Part shown: one piece after another, positions 25,928 through 34,995 of the stretch
Position numbering within the stretch: the stretch's first letter is position 1
Layout of the letters: each line of letters begins with the position of its first letter
Origin: an uncultured Candidatus Actinomarina sp.
Lineage (GTDB): Bacteria; Actinomycetota; Acidimicrobiia; Actinomarinales; Actinomarinaceae
Direction: 5' to 3'
NCBI GenBank assembly: GCA_902610815.1
Contig: CACLXG010000004.1
Span: 1-64,000, forward strand
DNA length: 64,000 nucleotides
Position numbers and translations under genes: made by a program
Notes under the pieces: model-generated
Seen by the model: only the letters and a program-made list of their open reading frames with translations
Told to the model about the DNA's origin: nothing
Database searches by the model: none

Positions 25928-27445
25928 TTAGAAAATGTATGCCACTGCTAGCAAAATACCTGTTAGGAAATGAATTCCTATTGTAGATACATTTACTAAA
26001 AGAAGTTCGTAAGGAACTTTTTGACGGTCAGCATCAGGATTGTTCCACTTAATCATCCATTCATCTGCCATCTTAAAAGCTTTCCAAACAAGCGCTAGGG
26101 GGAGTAACGCCATGAAAGCATAAACTGTACCGTAATCTGTAAAAAAACTAATAATACCTACAAAAGCAACTGCAACAAATGCTTCAATCATGAATTGCTT
26201 ATACAACTTCATTGGTTTTTCAAGCTTCATCCACTCACCTTGTTCTGCAGTTCTCACAACCCAGGTATTTTTACCTACTGCAGCATCTGAAGGAGCATCT
26301 TGAAACTGATTAATCCAGACAATGAGCATTACAAGAATTGCTATTGGAACAGATGCAATCAATGCTTCAATCCAATTCCATTCTGAAACTACATTGTTAT
26401 GAATTGACGCTGTCAATACGTAATGTGCTCCCATTACCATAACTGGACCAAATCCAAGTGCAATTGCGATTTCTCCTAAACCTTTGTATCCAAGTCTTAC
26501 TGGGTCACCTGTATAACCAAGGGCTAAAAATGTTCCAATTATACCTGTCCATAAAATTGGAGTATTACCAAAAAACTCTCCACTAACTTGTTGATTTAAA
26601 TGAAGACCTATGGCAACAGTTCCAGCAATACTCACTAATGCAGTTAAAAGAACTTGTCCAGGGGTCATTAAGCCGACTTGTATAACCCTACTACCACCAT
26701 TAAATGGACTTGCTACCTTATTTATTTCGTCGGCGTTTGAAGTGTGATCGAAATAATCATTTGATGAATTTGTTGCAACTTGAGCTAATGATGCTCCACC
26801 AAGAACAAGCCAAAACATTCTCCATGACCAACTTGAATCTAAACCAGCTTCTTTTAAATCATTCCATGCAACTGCTGCACCAATAAAAATTGGGGCAAAA
26901 GTAGCTGTCAAAAATGGTGCACGAATTGTCCTAAGCCAAAGTCCAATTCTTTTTAATCCAAGTTTAAAAGCCATTTTTACTGCAGATGTCTTATTTGCAG
27001 GGTATGTCTTCCACTCAAACTTTTCTTCTTGATAAAAGTTCACATATTTAATAGTTGTTGGTTTAATTCTGTAATAACCGACAACATCATTTTTGATTAA
27101 AAACTCATCTTCCATGAACTCTTTAAAAGCTTCAGTAGTATTTAAGACTAATTCGTAAGCTTTTTTCTTTTCATCTTCGTCTTTAATTTTGTAGCACTCA
27201 CCATCTATTTGCAATCCTTCGATTCCTTCTTGACCTTTTGGCCAGATTACAACGTGCACTCTGGGGTTTAATCTTATTTGTTCAGCTTTACGGGTAGGGT
27301 GGAAGGTAAAGAAAACTAGATCTTCTCCATCTCTACTAAAAAATACGGAAGCTCCTGAAGAGTTACCTCCTACACTTGTAGCTATAAACATCCGATCAGC
27401 TTGATCTAAAACATTCTCAATTTTTTTATCTAAAACATCATTCAT
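25928..27445 (-). CDS. Split-barrel (PNPOx-like) / UbiA prenyltransferase fusion, probable MenA
   Basis: A 505 aa two-domain protein from the ATG at 27445; a TTG at 27517 would add 24 residues without family character. Residues 1-140 resemble the pyridoxamine 5-phosphate oxidase-like flavin split-barrel fold (FIATSVGG...SVFFSRDG...PRVHVVIWP). Residues about 165-505 form a UbiA-type prenyltransferase with about eight helices, the aspartate motif NDYFDHTSNAD at 229-239 and a second motif DAPSDAA near residue 380. The C-terminal part fits MenA, which prenylates dihydroxynaphthoate. The adjacent ubiE supports menaquinone synthesis. The function of the split-barrel domain is unknown; it could bind flavin, F420 or heme. 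Confidence 0.82.
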   Translation of the reverse strand: MNDVLDKKIENVLDQADRMFIATSVGGNSSGASVFFSRDGEDLVFFTFHPTRKAEQIRLNPRVHVVIWPKGQEGIEGLQIDGECYKIKDEDEKKKAYELVLNTTEAFKEFMEDEFLIKNDVVGYYRIKPTTIKYVNFYQEEKFEWKTYPANKTSAVKMAFKLGLKRIGLWLRTIRAPFLTATFAPIFIGAAVAWNDLKEAGLDSSWSWRMFWLVLGGASLAQVATNSSNDYFDHTSNADEINKVASPFNGGSRVIQVGLMTPGQVLLTALVSIAGTVAIGLHLNQQVSGEFFGNTPILWTGIIGTFLALGYTGDPVRLGYKGLGEIAIALGFGPVMVMGAHYVLTASIHNNVVSEWNWIEALIASVPIAILVMLIVWINQFQDAPSDAAVGKNTWVVRTAEQGEWMKLEKPMKLYKQFMIEAFVAVAFVGIISFFTDYGTVYAFMALLPLALVWKAFKMADEWMIKWNNPDADRQKVPYELLLVNVSTIGIHFLTGILLAVAYIF

Positions 27446-27464
27446 ATCGATCACGATAATATGC

Positions 27465-27501
27465 TTGTGAAATAATGCACAAAGTATTTGGTGCATTATT
27501 T
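27465..27501. promoter_or_regulatory. Crp-like site overlapping a 32 nt near-perfect palindrome, divergent promoter region
   Basis: Between the menA-like gene (minus) and the ABC exporter (plus), TTGTG-N8-CACAA lies at 27465-27482, the same arrangement as before rhodopsin. It overlaps a longer palindrome at 27470-27501: AAATAATGCAC and GTGCATTATTT pair perfectly, and 14 of 16 positions pair over the full 32 nt. The long palindrome could be an operator for a dimeric repressor. A possible -10 (TAAAAT, 27502-27507) for the exporter would place the Crp-like centre near -40. Confidence 0.6.
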
Positions 27502-27532
27502 TAAAATTTTTATCCAATTATCATGGTAAAAC

Positions 27533-29287
27533 ATGTTTAAAGTCTTTAAAACGCCAGAATTTAAAAAAGCAATAGCCTTTTTTGTAGAAGGCATAAAAGA
27601 AAATAAAAAAAGCTTTTATATTTCCAACATTTCAGCTCTTCTTTGGTGTTTTTTAGTAATCATTCAACCATATTTAATAAAAAGAATTATTGATGATGGT
27701 ATTGTTGCTGAAGATCAGAGATCTGTAATTGTATTTATTTCTTTTATGGTCATTGCGGGATATACAAGGGCAGTTTCAATTGGCACAAGACGATACTTCA
27801 GTATGGATGTTTCTTACAATGTAGAAGCTGGAATTAGGAATCGAATTTTTACACACATGCAAAAACTAGCATTTAATTATCACGATCAAGTACCTACTGG
27901 TGATCTGATGGCAAGAGCATCAAGTGATGCCTCACAAGTAAGGCTAGCTTTTGCTATTGCACCACTTGCATCTGCCAATATATTTTTACTTTTCATTTTA
28001 AGCATCACCTTATTAAGCCTGAGTCTTCCACTTGGAGGAATCGTGCTTCTATCTATTCCAGCAGTTTTACTGTTAGCGTCTAATTTTTCTTCAAAAGCTA
28101 TGGGGGTTTCGTTAAAAGTAAAAGAAGCAGAAGCAAACATGACTACTGAAGTCGAAGAGCAGTTAGGAGGAATTAGGGTTGTAAAAGCATTCGGAAATGA
28201 AGAGCAAGCTTCTAACAGAGTAGAAAATGCGGTTCAAAAAATTTATGATACTTCACTTGGTTACCTTAAGTTGAGGACAAGATTCGTTCCTTTATTTGAA
28301 CTTATACCAATGGTCATAACACTTGCTGTGTTGCTTTTAGGAGGATATCTAACAATTAATAATTATCTCTCTCTTGGTGAATTTATTGCTTTTACACAAT
28401 ATGTATTTTTATTAATTTGGCCTCTAAGAATTACAGCTTGGTTTTTATCTGAGATACCTTCAAGTGTTGCTGCTGGAAATAGAATTCTCGAGTTATTAAA
28501 TGAAATACCAACAATTACTGATGAAGAAACACCCAATGAATTGCCTGCAAATGGAGACGGATCATTAAAGTTTTCTAACGTAAATTTTAAATATGGGAAT
28601 GAAAAAATATTTGATGATCTCACATTTGAAATTGAAGGAAAAAAAACTGTAGCAATAGTTGGCTCTACAGGTTCAGGAAAGTCTACGTTAGCATATCTTC
28701 TTCCTAGATTGTATGAAATTGAGTCTGGTTCAATCGAAATTGATGGAGTGGATATTAAGAATTTAAGATTGAGTGAATTAAGAAGCAATGTAAGCCTTGC
28801 GTTTGAAGAAAGTTTTTTATTTTCTAATACAGCAAGAGAAAACATATCTCTAGGTTTAGATGATGCATCACAAGAAGAAATAGAAGATGCAGCACTTATT
28901 GCTAGAGCTCATGATTTTATTTCACAACTTCCAGAATCTTATGAAACAAAAGTAGGGGAAAGAGGTTATGGCTTGTCTGGAGGTCAGAGGCAAAGGATTG
29001 CATTAGCTCGAGCTATTTTAAGAAAGCCACGCGTTCTTATTCTTGACGACGCCCTTTCGGCTGTAGATGCTAGTACTGAAGAAGAGATTCGAAACGAATT
29101 GAATCAAGTAATGTCAAATATGACGACTTTAATAATAACAAATAGAGTCCCAACTATAGAGCTGTGTGATGAAGTGGTGTTTCTCGAAAATGGAAAAGTT
29201 AAATCCCAAGGAAAACATCAAGAGCTTATGGAGTCAGTAGATACTTACAAGTCTTTGTTTCTAGAAAATGAAACTTCGGAAATATAG
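27533..29287 (+). CDS. ABC exporter half-transporter, degenerate ATPase subunit
   Basis: A 584 aa half-transporter with a six-helix membrane domain (about 1-320) and an ATPase domain. Walker A GSTGSGKST starts at G377 and the signature LSGGQRQR is canonical. The catalytic glutamate after Walker B is replaced by D506 (LILDDAL), and the H-loop histidine is N537 (IITNRVP). Its own ATP site should therefore hydrolyse poorly. The partner encoded 3 nt downstream has the opposite pattern, as in TmrAB, BmrCD and TM287/288. The substrate is unknown; drugs, lipids or peptides are typical of the family. Confidence 0.92.
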   Translation: MFKVFKTPEFKKAIAFFVEGIKENKKSFYISNISALLWCFLVIIQPYLIKRIIDDGIVAEDQRSVIVFISFMVIAGYTRAVSIGTRRYFSMDVSYNVEAGIRNRIFTHMQKLAFNYHDQVPTGDLMARASSDASQVRLAFAIAPLASANIFLLFILSITLLSLSLPLGGIVLLSIPAVLLLASNFSSKAMGVSLKVKEAEANMTTEVEEQLGGIRVVKAFGNEEQASNRVENAVQKIYDTSLGYLKLRTRFVPLFELIPMVITLAVLLLGGYLTINNYLSLGEFIAFTQYVFLLIWPLRITAWFLSEIPSSVAAGNRILELLNEIPTITDEETPNELPANGDGSLKFSNVNFKYGNEKIFDDLTFEIEGKKTVAIVGSTGSGKSTLAYLLPRLYEIESGSIEIDGVDIKNLRLSELRSNVSLAFEESFLFSNTARENISLGLDDASQEEIEDAALIARAHDFISQLPESYETKVGERGYGLSGGQRQRIALARAILRKPRVLILDDALSAVDASTEEEIRNELNQVMSNMTTLIITNRVPTIELCDEVVFLENGKVKSQGKHQELMESVDTYKSLFLENETSEI

Positions 29288-29289
29288 AT

Positions 29290-31011
29290 ATGAAAGAGAA
29301 CACCTTATTAAGATCATTCAAACTAGTACCAGAAGTTCATAGACCCTTCTTCTTTGCTTCAATGATTGCAATGGTTGGAACTGGCGTGCGGATGATTGGT
29401 CCTCAGTTAATATCCAGAGGAATTGACAATGGTGTAATGCAGTATGACTATCAGTACTTACTTATTCAGTGCCTCTTTTATTTCTTAACACTTGTCGTGT
29501 TGTATTTTGTGACAAGTAAGGCACTTCTTTCTATTGGCCTTGTTGGTGAGTCTTATGTAAAAAGCATAAGAGAAAAATTATTTAGACATATGTCATCTTT
29601 AGACATTAATTATTTTGAAAAAAATAAAACAGGAGTACTGGTGGCAAGAATGACTTCTGACATGCAAAGCTTGAATGAATTTGCAAGGGAAGGAGCTAGT
29701 AGTATTTTGACTTCTTTACTCACCATATTTGGTGCTACCATTGCAGTATTTTTGGTAGACGTACAGCTTTCGTTACTATCATTTCTGATTCTTCCGTTAC
29801 TTGGAATTGCAACTAAGATATTTAGAAACCATGCGGATAAAACATACTGGTCAGTGAGGGAATGGATAGGACAAGTCTTATCATCTCTACAAGAGGGAAT
29901 ATCAGGCGTAAGAATTATTCAAGCTTACGCAGATGAATCCAAGCAATTAAAAAGATTTAAAGAAGTTAATAATGAACACCTAAAAGCAAATATGCAGTCC
30001 GCCAAAAATATTGCAATATACTTTCCTTTTTTAGAGATTACAAGAGTCACTTCAATTGCGGTAGTTATTTGGTTTGCAGCTGCAAGAATAGAGCAGGGTA
30101 CATTAACAGTTGGTGAACTGGTTGCATTATTGTTTTATCTAAATTATTTTTTTGATCCTCTAATTCAACTTTCTTTTAACTATGATCTTTTAAGGTCTGC
30201 AGGCTCTTCAATGAAGAAAGTTTTTTCAATTTTAGATGAAGAACCTGTATTGAGTAAAACAGGAACTCTTTCGCCAGAGGTAGATTCAAATAATGTAATA
30301 AAATTCGAAAATGTTGATTTTTCATATGGTAGAGAAACCGTACTTCACGATGTTTCTTTCTCAATCGATAGAGGAGAAAAAATTGCTATTGTTGGAGAAA
30401 CAGGTGCTGGAAAAAGCACAATTGCAAAATTAATTTTAAGATTTTATCTCCCAAATAAAGGGGATGTAAAATTTTATGGAGAATCTTCAAAAGACATATC
30501 ACAAAAATGGGCAAGGAAAAATATTGCCTACGTTCCTCAGGAAAGCTTTCTATTTAGAGGTTCAATTCGAGATAATTTAATTTACTCTAATCCTGAAAAA
30601 ATAGATTTAAAAAGTGAGTTAGAAAATATTGGTTTGATCGATTGGTTTGAAAGATATGAAAATGGGTTAGAACAAGACGTAGGAGAAAGAGGAGCAAATG
30701 TTTCAGCAGGAGAGAGGCAGTTTATTGCTTTACTTAGAGCCGTACTTGCTAAAAGACAAATTATTGTATTCGATGAGGCTACAGCTAACTTAGATATTGA
30801 ATCTGAAAGTTCCATTCTTGACGCAACTGATACATTGCTTGATTATCAAACATCTGTTGTTATTGCTCATAGACTGGAAACTATTTTAAATGCAGAAAAG
30901 ATACTTGTAATGAGTGAAGGAAAATTAGTTGGTTTTGACAATCATAAAACTTTACTTGCAAATAATGAAATTTATCAACAATTATTTTCAGCTTGGAATT
31001 TAGTTAATTAA
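29290..31011 (+). CDS. ABC exporter half-transporter, catalytic ATPase subunit
   Basis: A 573 aa partner of the preceding half-transporter. The membrane domain spans about residues 15-310. The ATPase domain has Walker A GETGAGKST near residues 372-380, Walker B with catalytic E496 (IVFDEAT) and H-loop H527 (IAHRLET), all competent. Its signature is non-canonical (VSAGERQF instead of LSGGQ). This is the exact complement of the other subunit, so the pair should form one active and one degenerate ATP site. The 3-prime end overlaps the convergent DNA methyltransferase gene by 8 nt. Confidence 0.92.
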   Translation: MKENTLLRSFKLVPEVHRPFFFASMIAMVGTGVRMIGPQLISRGIDNGVMQYDYQYLLIQCLFYFLTLVVLYFVTSKALLSIGLVGESYVKSIREKLFRHMSSLDINYFEKNKTGVLVARMTSDMQSLNEFAREGASSILTSLLTIFGATIAVFLVDVQLSLLSFLILPLLGIATKIFRNHADKTYWSVREWIGQVLSSLQEGISGVRIIQAYADESKQLKRFKEVNNEHLKANMQSAKNIAIYFPFLEITRVTSIAVVIWFAAARIEQGTLTVGELVALLFYLNYFFDPLIQLSFNYDLLRSAGSSMKKVFSILDEEPVLSKTGTLSPEVDSNNVIKFENVDFSYGRETVLHDVSFSIDRGEKIAIVGETGAGKSTIAKLILRFYLPNKGDVKFYGESSKDISQKWARKNIAYVPQESFLFRGSIRDNLIYSNPEKIDLKSELENIGLIDWFERYENGLEQDVGERGANVSAGERQFIALLRAVLAKRQIIVFDEATANLDIESESSILDATDTLLDYQTSVVIAHRLETILNAEKILVMSEGKLVGFDNHKTLLANNEIYQQLFSAWNLVN

Positions 31012-31843
31012 CTTCTTTTTTTAATCTATTTTTAGCTATTTGAATGTACTCTGCTTCAATTTCATAACCTACAAAATTTCGTTCCAATAATTTTGCAGCT
31101 ATAGCTGTTGTTCCGCTTCCTATAAAAGGATCAAGAATTAAATCATTTTTGTATGTGTATAGGTTTATAAATTTTTGTGGCAGTTCTATTGGAAATGGAG
31201 CAGGATGACCTATTTTCTTTGCTCTCGCTGGATTAATATTCCATATAGAAAGTGTAGATTCCATAAACTCTTCTTTTTCAAGAGAAGATTCACCTTGAGT
31301 AGATTTTTTAAGTGAATCTTTTGAAAATACTAAACAATACTCGTGAATATCTCTAATAACTGGATTGGACGCTGATAGCCAGCTACCCCAGGCAAAATTA
31401 GCATTAGCTCCTTTGGATTTTTGCCAAATGATTTCACCACGCATAATAAAACCCGTCTCAATTAAAAGCTCTGTGAAGTATTTTGAAAAAGGAATATAAG
31501 GTTTCCTGCCTAAATTAGCAACATTTACAACAAGTCTTCCCCCGGATTCAGTGACTCTATATGTTTCTTTAAAAATATTTTCCATCATTGACCAGTACTC
31601 ATCATCAGTTAAATCTAAGTCGCTCTCCTTACCAATGTTGTAAGGAGGGGAAGTGACGGTGAGGCTAACAGAATTATTTTCAAGTTCCTTCATATTTTCA
31701 GAACTTTTGTGAAAAATTTCATCTATTATTTTTGATTTATTGTTTGAGTATATGACTTCCTTTAATTCTGTTTTATCTTGGAAGGTAGAAACAAATGCTT
31801 TTCGAGATCCGGAACCAGATTTAAAAAATGAATTTTTCTTCAT
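31004..31843 (-). CDS. Orphan DNA methyltransferase, N4-cytosine or N6-adenine type
   Basis: A 279 aa site-specific DNA methyltransferase. The catalytic motif TSPPYN (S65-Y68) precedes the SAM motif LDPFIGSGTT (about 237-246), the beta-class order. SPPY is usually associated with N4-cytosine methylation, although N6-adenine enzymes with this motif exist. The target-recognition segment would lie between about residues 120 and 215. No restriction enzyme or specificity subunit is nearby, so it is probably a housekeeping or regulatory orphan enzyme. It overlaps the convergent ABC gene by 8 nt. Confidence 0.9.
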   Translation of the reverse strand: MKKNSFFKSGSGSRKAFVSTFQDKTELKEVIYSNNKSKIIDEIFHKSSENMKELENNSVSLTVTSPPYNIGKESDLDLTDDEYWSMMENIFKETYRVTESGGRLVVNVANLGRKPYIPFSKYFTELLIETGFIMRGEIIWQKSKGANANFAWGSWLSASNPVIRDIHEYCLVFSKDSLKKSTQGESSLEKEEFMESTLSIWNINPARAKKIGHPAPFPIELPQKFINLYTYKNDLILDPFIGSGTTAIAAKLLERNFVGYEIEAEYIQIAKNRLKKEVN

Positions 31844-31891
31844 AAGAGAATTTTACAACTTTACAATGTAGTAATCTAAATTCAAAGTTTT

Positions 31892-32326
31892 TTACGATAA
31901 ATCAATAAATTTGTCACTAACTTCATCAATTTCTTCTAATTTCAAAACAGTATCTTCATAATTTGAATCTTTGTTACAAAAAATATAAATTAAATTATCT
32001 ACTTCTATGATTTCAACCGATTTTTTTTGATTAGATATCCATAAAATTCTTTTTAACGATGACTGTTTAATTGCCTTTATAAATACTTCTCTTAAAGAAT
32101 TTTCAGAGCCTTCATAAAATATTCCGCAAAACGCTCCTTCAGAAGCTGTATATATATGTGAATCATCGTAAATATCGCCTATTGCTTTTTTTCCAGGTAA
32201 TTTTTCTATAAACTCTTTTTCAATTTTGTCTGATATAAAAACTCTTAAATCTTGATTCTGTTCTTTTAGACGATTCAATAAATTTATGTGTTCTTCAGTA
32301 TTTGGATTTATAAAAATTGCTGGCAT
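31892..32326 (-). CDS. Hypothetical protein, weakly Rossmann/SDR-like
   Basis: A 144 aa protein I cannot name. It looks soluble, with alternating strands and helices: MPAIFINP at the start, then FISDKIEKEF, GDIYDDSHIYTASEGAFCGIFYEG and LKRILWISN. The GD..D..........G....FYEG pattern followed by RILWIS is like the middle of an NAD-binding atypical SDR, but there is no glycine-rich nucleotide loop. It lies 48 nt upstream of the methyltransferase on the same strand, which may mean co-transcription, and is divergent from sufB. Confidence 0.6.
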   Translation of the reverse strand: MPAIFINPNTEEHINLLNRLKEQNQDLRVFISDKIEKEFIEKLPGKKAIGDIYDDSHIYTASEGAFCGIFYEGSENSLREVFIKAIKQSSLKRILWISNQKKSVEIIEVDNLIYIFCNKDSNYEDTVLKLEEIDEVSDKFIDLS

Positions 32327-32407
32327 ATAAAAAATAATAACTACTTACGAAAATAAATTAAATCAATACTTTTTATGATTGAACCAGCACATTATTAATA
32401 TGAAAGT

Positions 32408-33817
32408 ATGGCAAATGTTGATATAGATTTAGGTAAGTATTCTCTCGGGTGGTCTGACCCTGAAAAAAATGTTTTTAAACCTGAAAAAGGTTTAAGTGAA
32501 GAGATTATTCGTAAGATGTCCGAAATTAAGGAAGAACCTGAATGGATGTTAGAGTTCAGACTTAAAGCATATAAAAGATTTCTTGACAAGCCTATGCCAG
32601 AATGGGTTGCAAAGGAAAAATTAAGTCAATTAGATTTTGATGATATTTATTACTACATAAAACCTACTGAAAATCAAGCAGACTCATGGGATGAAGTACC
32701 AGAAGAAATAAAACAAACCTATGAAAAACTAGGTATTCCAGAGGCCGAAAGAACCTATCTTGCCGGAGTTACAGCACAATACGAAAGCGAAGTTGTTTAT
32801 CACAAAAATAGAGAAGATTTAGAAAAATTAGGCGTATTATTTTGCGATATGGACACAGCAGTTAGAGAGTATCCGGAATTAGTTAAAGAATATTTTGGAA
32901 CGGTTATTCCTCCAGGTGACAATAAATTTGCTGCACTTAACTCAGCAGTTTGGTCAGGTGGATCATTCATTTATGTTCCAAAAGGTGTACATGTAGAAGA
33001 TCCTTTGCAGGCATATTTTAGAATTAATGCAGAAAATATGGGTCAATTTGAGAGAACATTAATTCTTGTCGATGAAGGCGCTTCTGTACATTATATTGAA
33101 GGTTGTTCTGCACCTGTTTATACAACGGATGCTTTACATTCCGCAGTTGTAGAAATAGTTGTCAAAGCATCTGGGACTTGTAGATACACAACAATTCAAA
33201 ACTGGTCAAATGATGTTTATAACTTGGTTACAAAAAGAGCGCAAGCTTATGGAAATGCAACAATGGAATGGATTGATGCAAATCTTGGTTCAGGTTTAAC
33301 GGTTAAATATCCTTCTGTTTATTTAATGGAACCAGGTGCGCATGGTGAAGTCTTATCTGTAGCTTTTGCAAATTCTGGCCAACATCAAGATACAGGAGCA
33401 AAAATGGTTCATCTTGCTCCAGATACAACCTCTTTGATTACATCAAAATCGGTTTCTAAAGGTGGTGGAAGAGGTGCATACAGAGGATTAGTTAGAGTTG
33501 AAGATGGCTCAGAAACAGCAAAAAGTTTTGTAAGATGTGATGCTTTGATTCTTGATGATGAATCAAGATCTGACACTTATCCTTATATGGAGATCGAAGA
33601 AGCATCAGCAGTTATAGGTCACGAGGCTACAGTTTCAAAAGTAGGAGAAGATCAACTGTTCTATCTTATGAGCAGAGGTCTTTCTGAATCTGAAGCAACT
33701 TCTATGATCGTCGCAGGTTTTGTAGAAGAGTTTACTAAAACGTTACCGATGGAGTATGCCATGGAATTCAATCAACTGATTGAATTAAACATGATAGAAG
33801 CTGGCGCCGTTGGTTAA
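32408..33817 (+). CDS. sufB: Fe-S cluster assembly scaffold SufB
   Basis: A 469 aa core scaffold subunit that forms SufBC2D and builds Fe-S clusters in the cytoplasm. Family blocks present are [18 protein letters not shown], the beta-helix core with [23 protein letters not shown], and the C-terminal [20 protein letters not shown]. The length is standard. It opens the first suf cluster (sufB-sufD-Rieske-sufC), with the Rieske gene in the middle. The 80 nt upstream are shared with a divergent unknown gene and show no clear SufR or IscR site. Confidence 0.97.
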   Translation: MANVDIDLGKYSLGWSDPEKNVFKPEKGLSEEIIRKMSEIKEEPEWMLEFRLKAYKRFLDKPMPEWVAKEKLSQLDFDDIYYYIKPTENQADSWDEVPEEIKQTYEKLGIPEAERTYLAGVTAQYESEVVYHKNREDLEKLGVLFCDMDTAVREYPELVKEYFGTVIPPGDNKFAALNSAVWSGGSFIYVPKGVHVEDPLQAYFRINAENMGQFERTLILVDEGASVHYIEGCSAPVYTTDALHSAVVEIVVKASGTCRYTTIQNWSNDVYNLVTKRAQAYGNATMEWIDANLGSGLTVKYPSVYLMEPGAHGEVLSVAFANSGQHQDTGAKMVHLAPDTTSLITSKSVSKGGGRGAYRGLVRVEDGSETAKSFVRCDALILDDESRSDTYPYMEIEEASAVIGHEATVSKVGEDQLFYLMSRGLSESEATSMIVAGFVEEFTKTLPMEYAMEFNQLIELNMIEAGAVG

Positions 33818-33831
33818 TGAATAGGTAAAAA

Positions 33832-34995
33832 TTGAACAATAAATTATTTGAAAAAAAATTAAAGTCGCTTTCATCAAAAGATTTCGAAAACATTACTGCT
33901 AAAGACGAAGATTGGAAGTATCTTGGTAAAAAGATATTCGAACTCAATGATATTGAAATTGGCAAAACTGGTAATATACAGGCTTCTAAAACTTTTGATA
34001 TTGACTCGAACTGTTTTACTTATGAAATTAATTCAGAGCATAGTCATATTGAAATCGTTGACATTAATGAAATTAAAAAACCCATAATCAAAGAGTCAAT
34101 TAAAAGACCGTTTGATAAATTTAATATTGAACAATTTGAAAAAGTGACGGGTGGCTTTCAATTAAATATAAAAGAAGATAGCGAACAATATTTTTCAGTA
34201 AATTTTCAATCAGATGATAACGCGATTCCTTACATTGGAATTAGTGTAGATAAGAACAAATCCGGAAAATTATATTTGAATTTTGAAGAATTAGTCATTG
34301 GAAACATCTATCCAATTATTGAAATTTTGCTAAACGATAATTCAAATTTGGAAATAATACTTTCTGTAACTACTTCACAGGAGGTCAATATCATAAATTC
34401 TATATATGCGCAGCTAGAAAAAGACTCCAATTTAACTATACATAATATAAGTACAGGGGCAGGATTATCTCGTTCGAGAATGGATATAGATCTTTTAGGC
34501 AATGGTTCAGAATTTTATTTAGATGGAATTTACTTTGGTGAAGACAATCAGATTCATGACAATAGAGTATTTGTAAACCACCTAGGAAAAAATACATCAT
34601 CAAATATGATTACAAAAGGTGTACTAGGTGACGAAAGTAGTTCAATATTTACTGGAACAATACACATAGCTGAAGGTGCAGAAAAAACAGAATCTCATCA
34701 GGAAAATAGAAATATACTACTCAGCGAAGAGGCTACTGCTCAATCTGTGCCTAATCTAGAAATATTATGTGATGACGTGATCTGCAGCCACGGCTCATCA
34801 GTTGGCCCAATTGAAGAAAATTTATATCATTACGCTATGTCTAGGGGCATTAATAAAGTTGATGCAGACAAATTACTTATTAAGGGATTTTTTAATGAAG
34901 TAATTAATAACAGTAAGTGGGAAATAGTTTATGATAAAGTTTCTGAAATTATTGATTCTAAATATATGAATTTAATTGGAAGTAAAAATGGTTAG
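33832..34995 (+). CDS. sufD: Fe-S cluster assembly protein SufD
   Basis: A 387 aa partner of SufB in the SufBC2D scaffold. The N-terminal helical region (about 1-60) and central beta-helix are divergent. The C-terminal core is typical: HQENRNILLSEEATAQSVPN, then CDDVICSHGSSVGPIEE and AMSRGINKVDADKLLIKGF. The conserved cysteine and histidine in ICSHG are those thought to accept sulfur or iron. The start is TTG at 33832, 14 nt after sufB. The end overlaps the Rieske ferredoxin gene by 8 nt. Confidence 0.93.
   Translation: MNNKLFEKKLKSLSSKDFENITAKDEDWKYLGKKIFELNDIEIGKTGNIQASKTFDIDSNCFTYEINSEHSHIEIVDINEIKKPIIKESIKRPFDKFNIEQFEKVTGGFQLNIKEDSEQYFSVNFQSDDNAIPYIGISVDKNKSGKLYLNFEELVIGNIYPIIEILLNDNSNLEIILSVTTSQEVNIINSIYAQLEKDSNLTIHNISTGAGLSRSRMDIDLLGNGSEFYLDGIYFGEDNQIHDNRVFVNHLGKNTSSNMITKGVLGDESSSIFTGTIHIAEGAEKTESHQENRNILLSEEATAQSVPNLEILCDDVICSHGSSVGPIEENLYHYAMSRGINKVDADKLLIKGFFNEVINNSKWEIVYDKVSEIIDSKYMNLIGSKNG

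Noticed and set aside
27446-27517. Longer N-terminus of the split-barrel/UbiA fusion from a TTG at 27517
   Set aside because: It would put the Crp-like site and the 32 nt palindrome inside coding sequence and adds 24 residues of no domain character.
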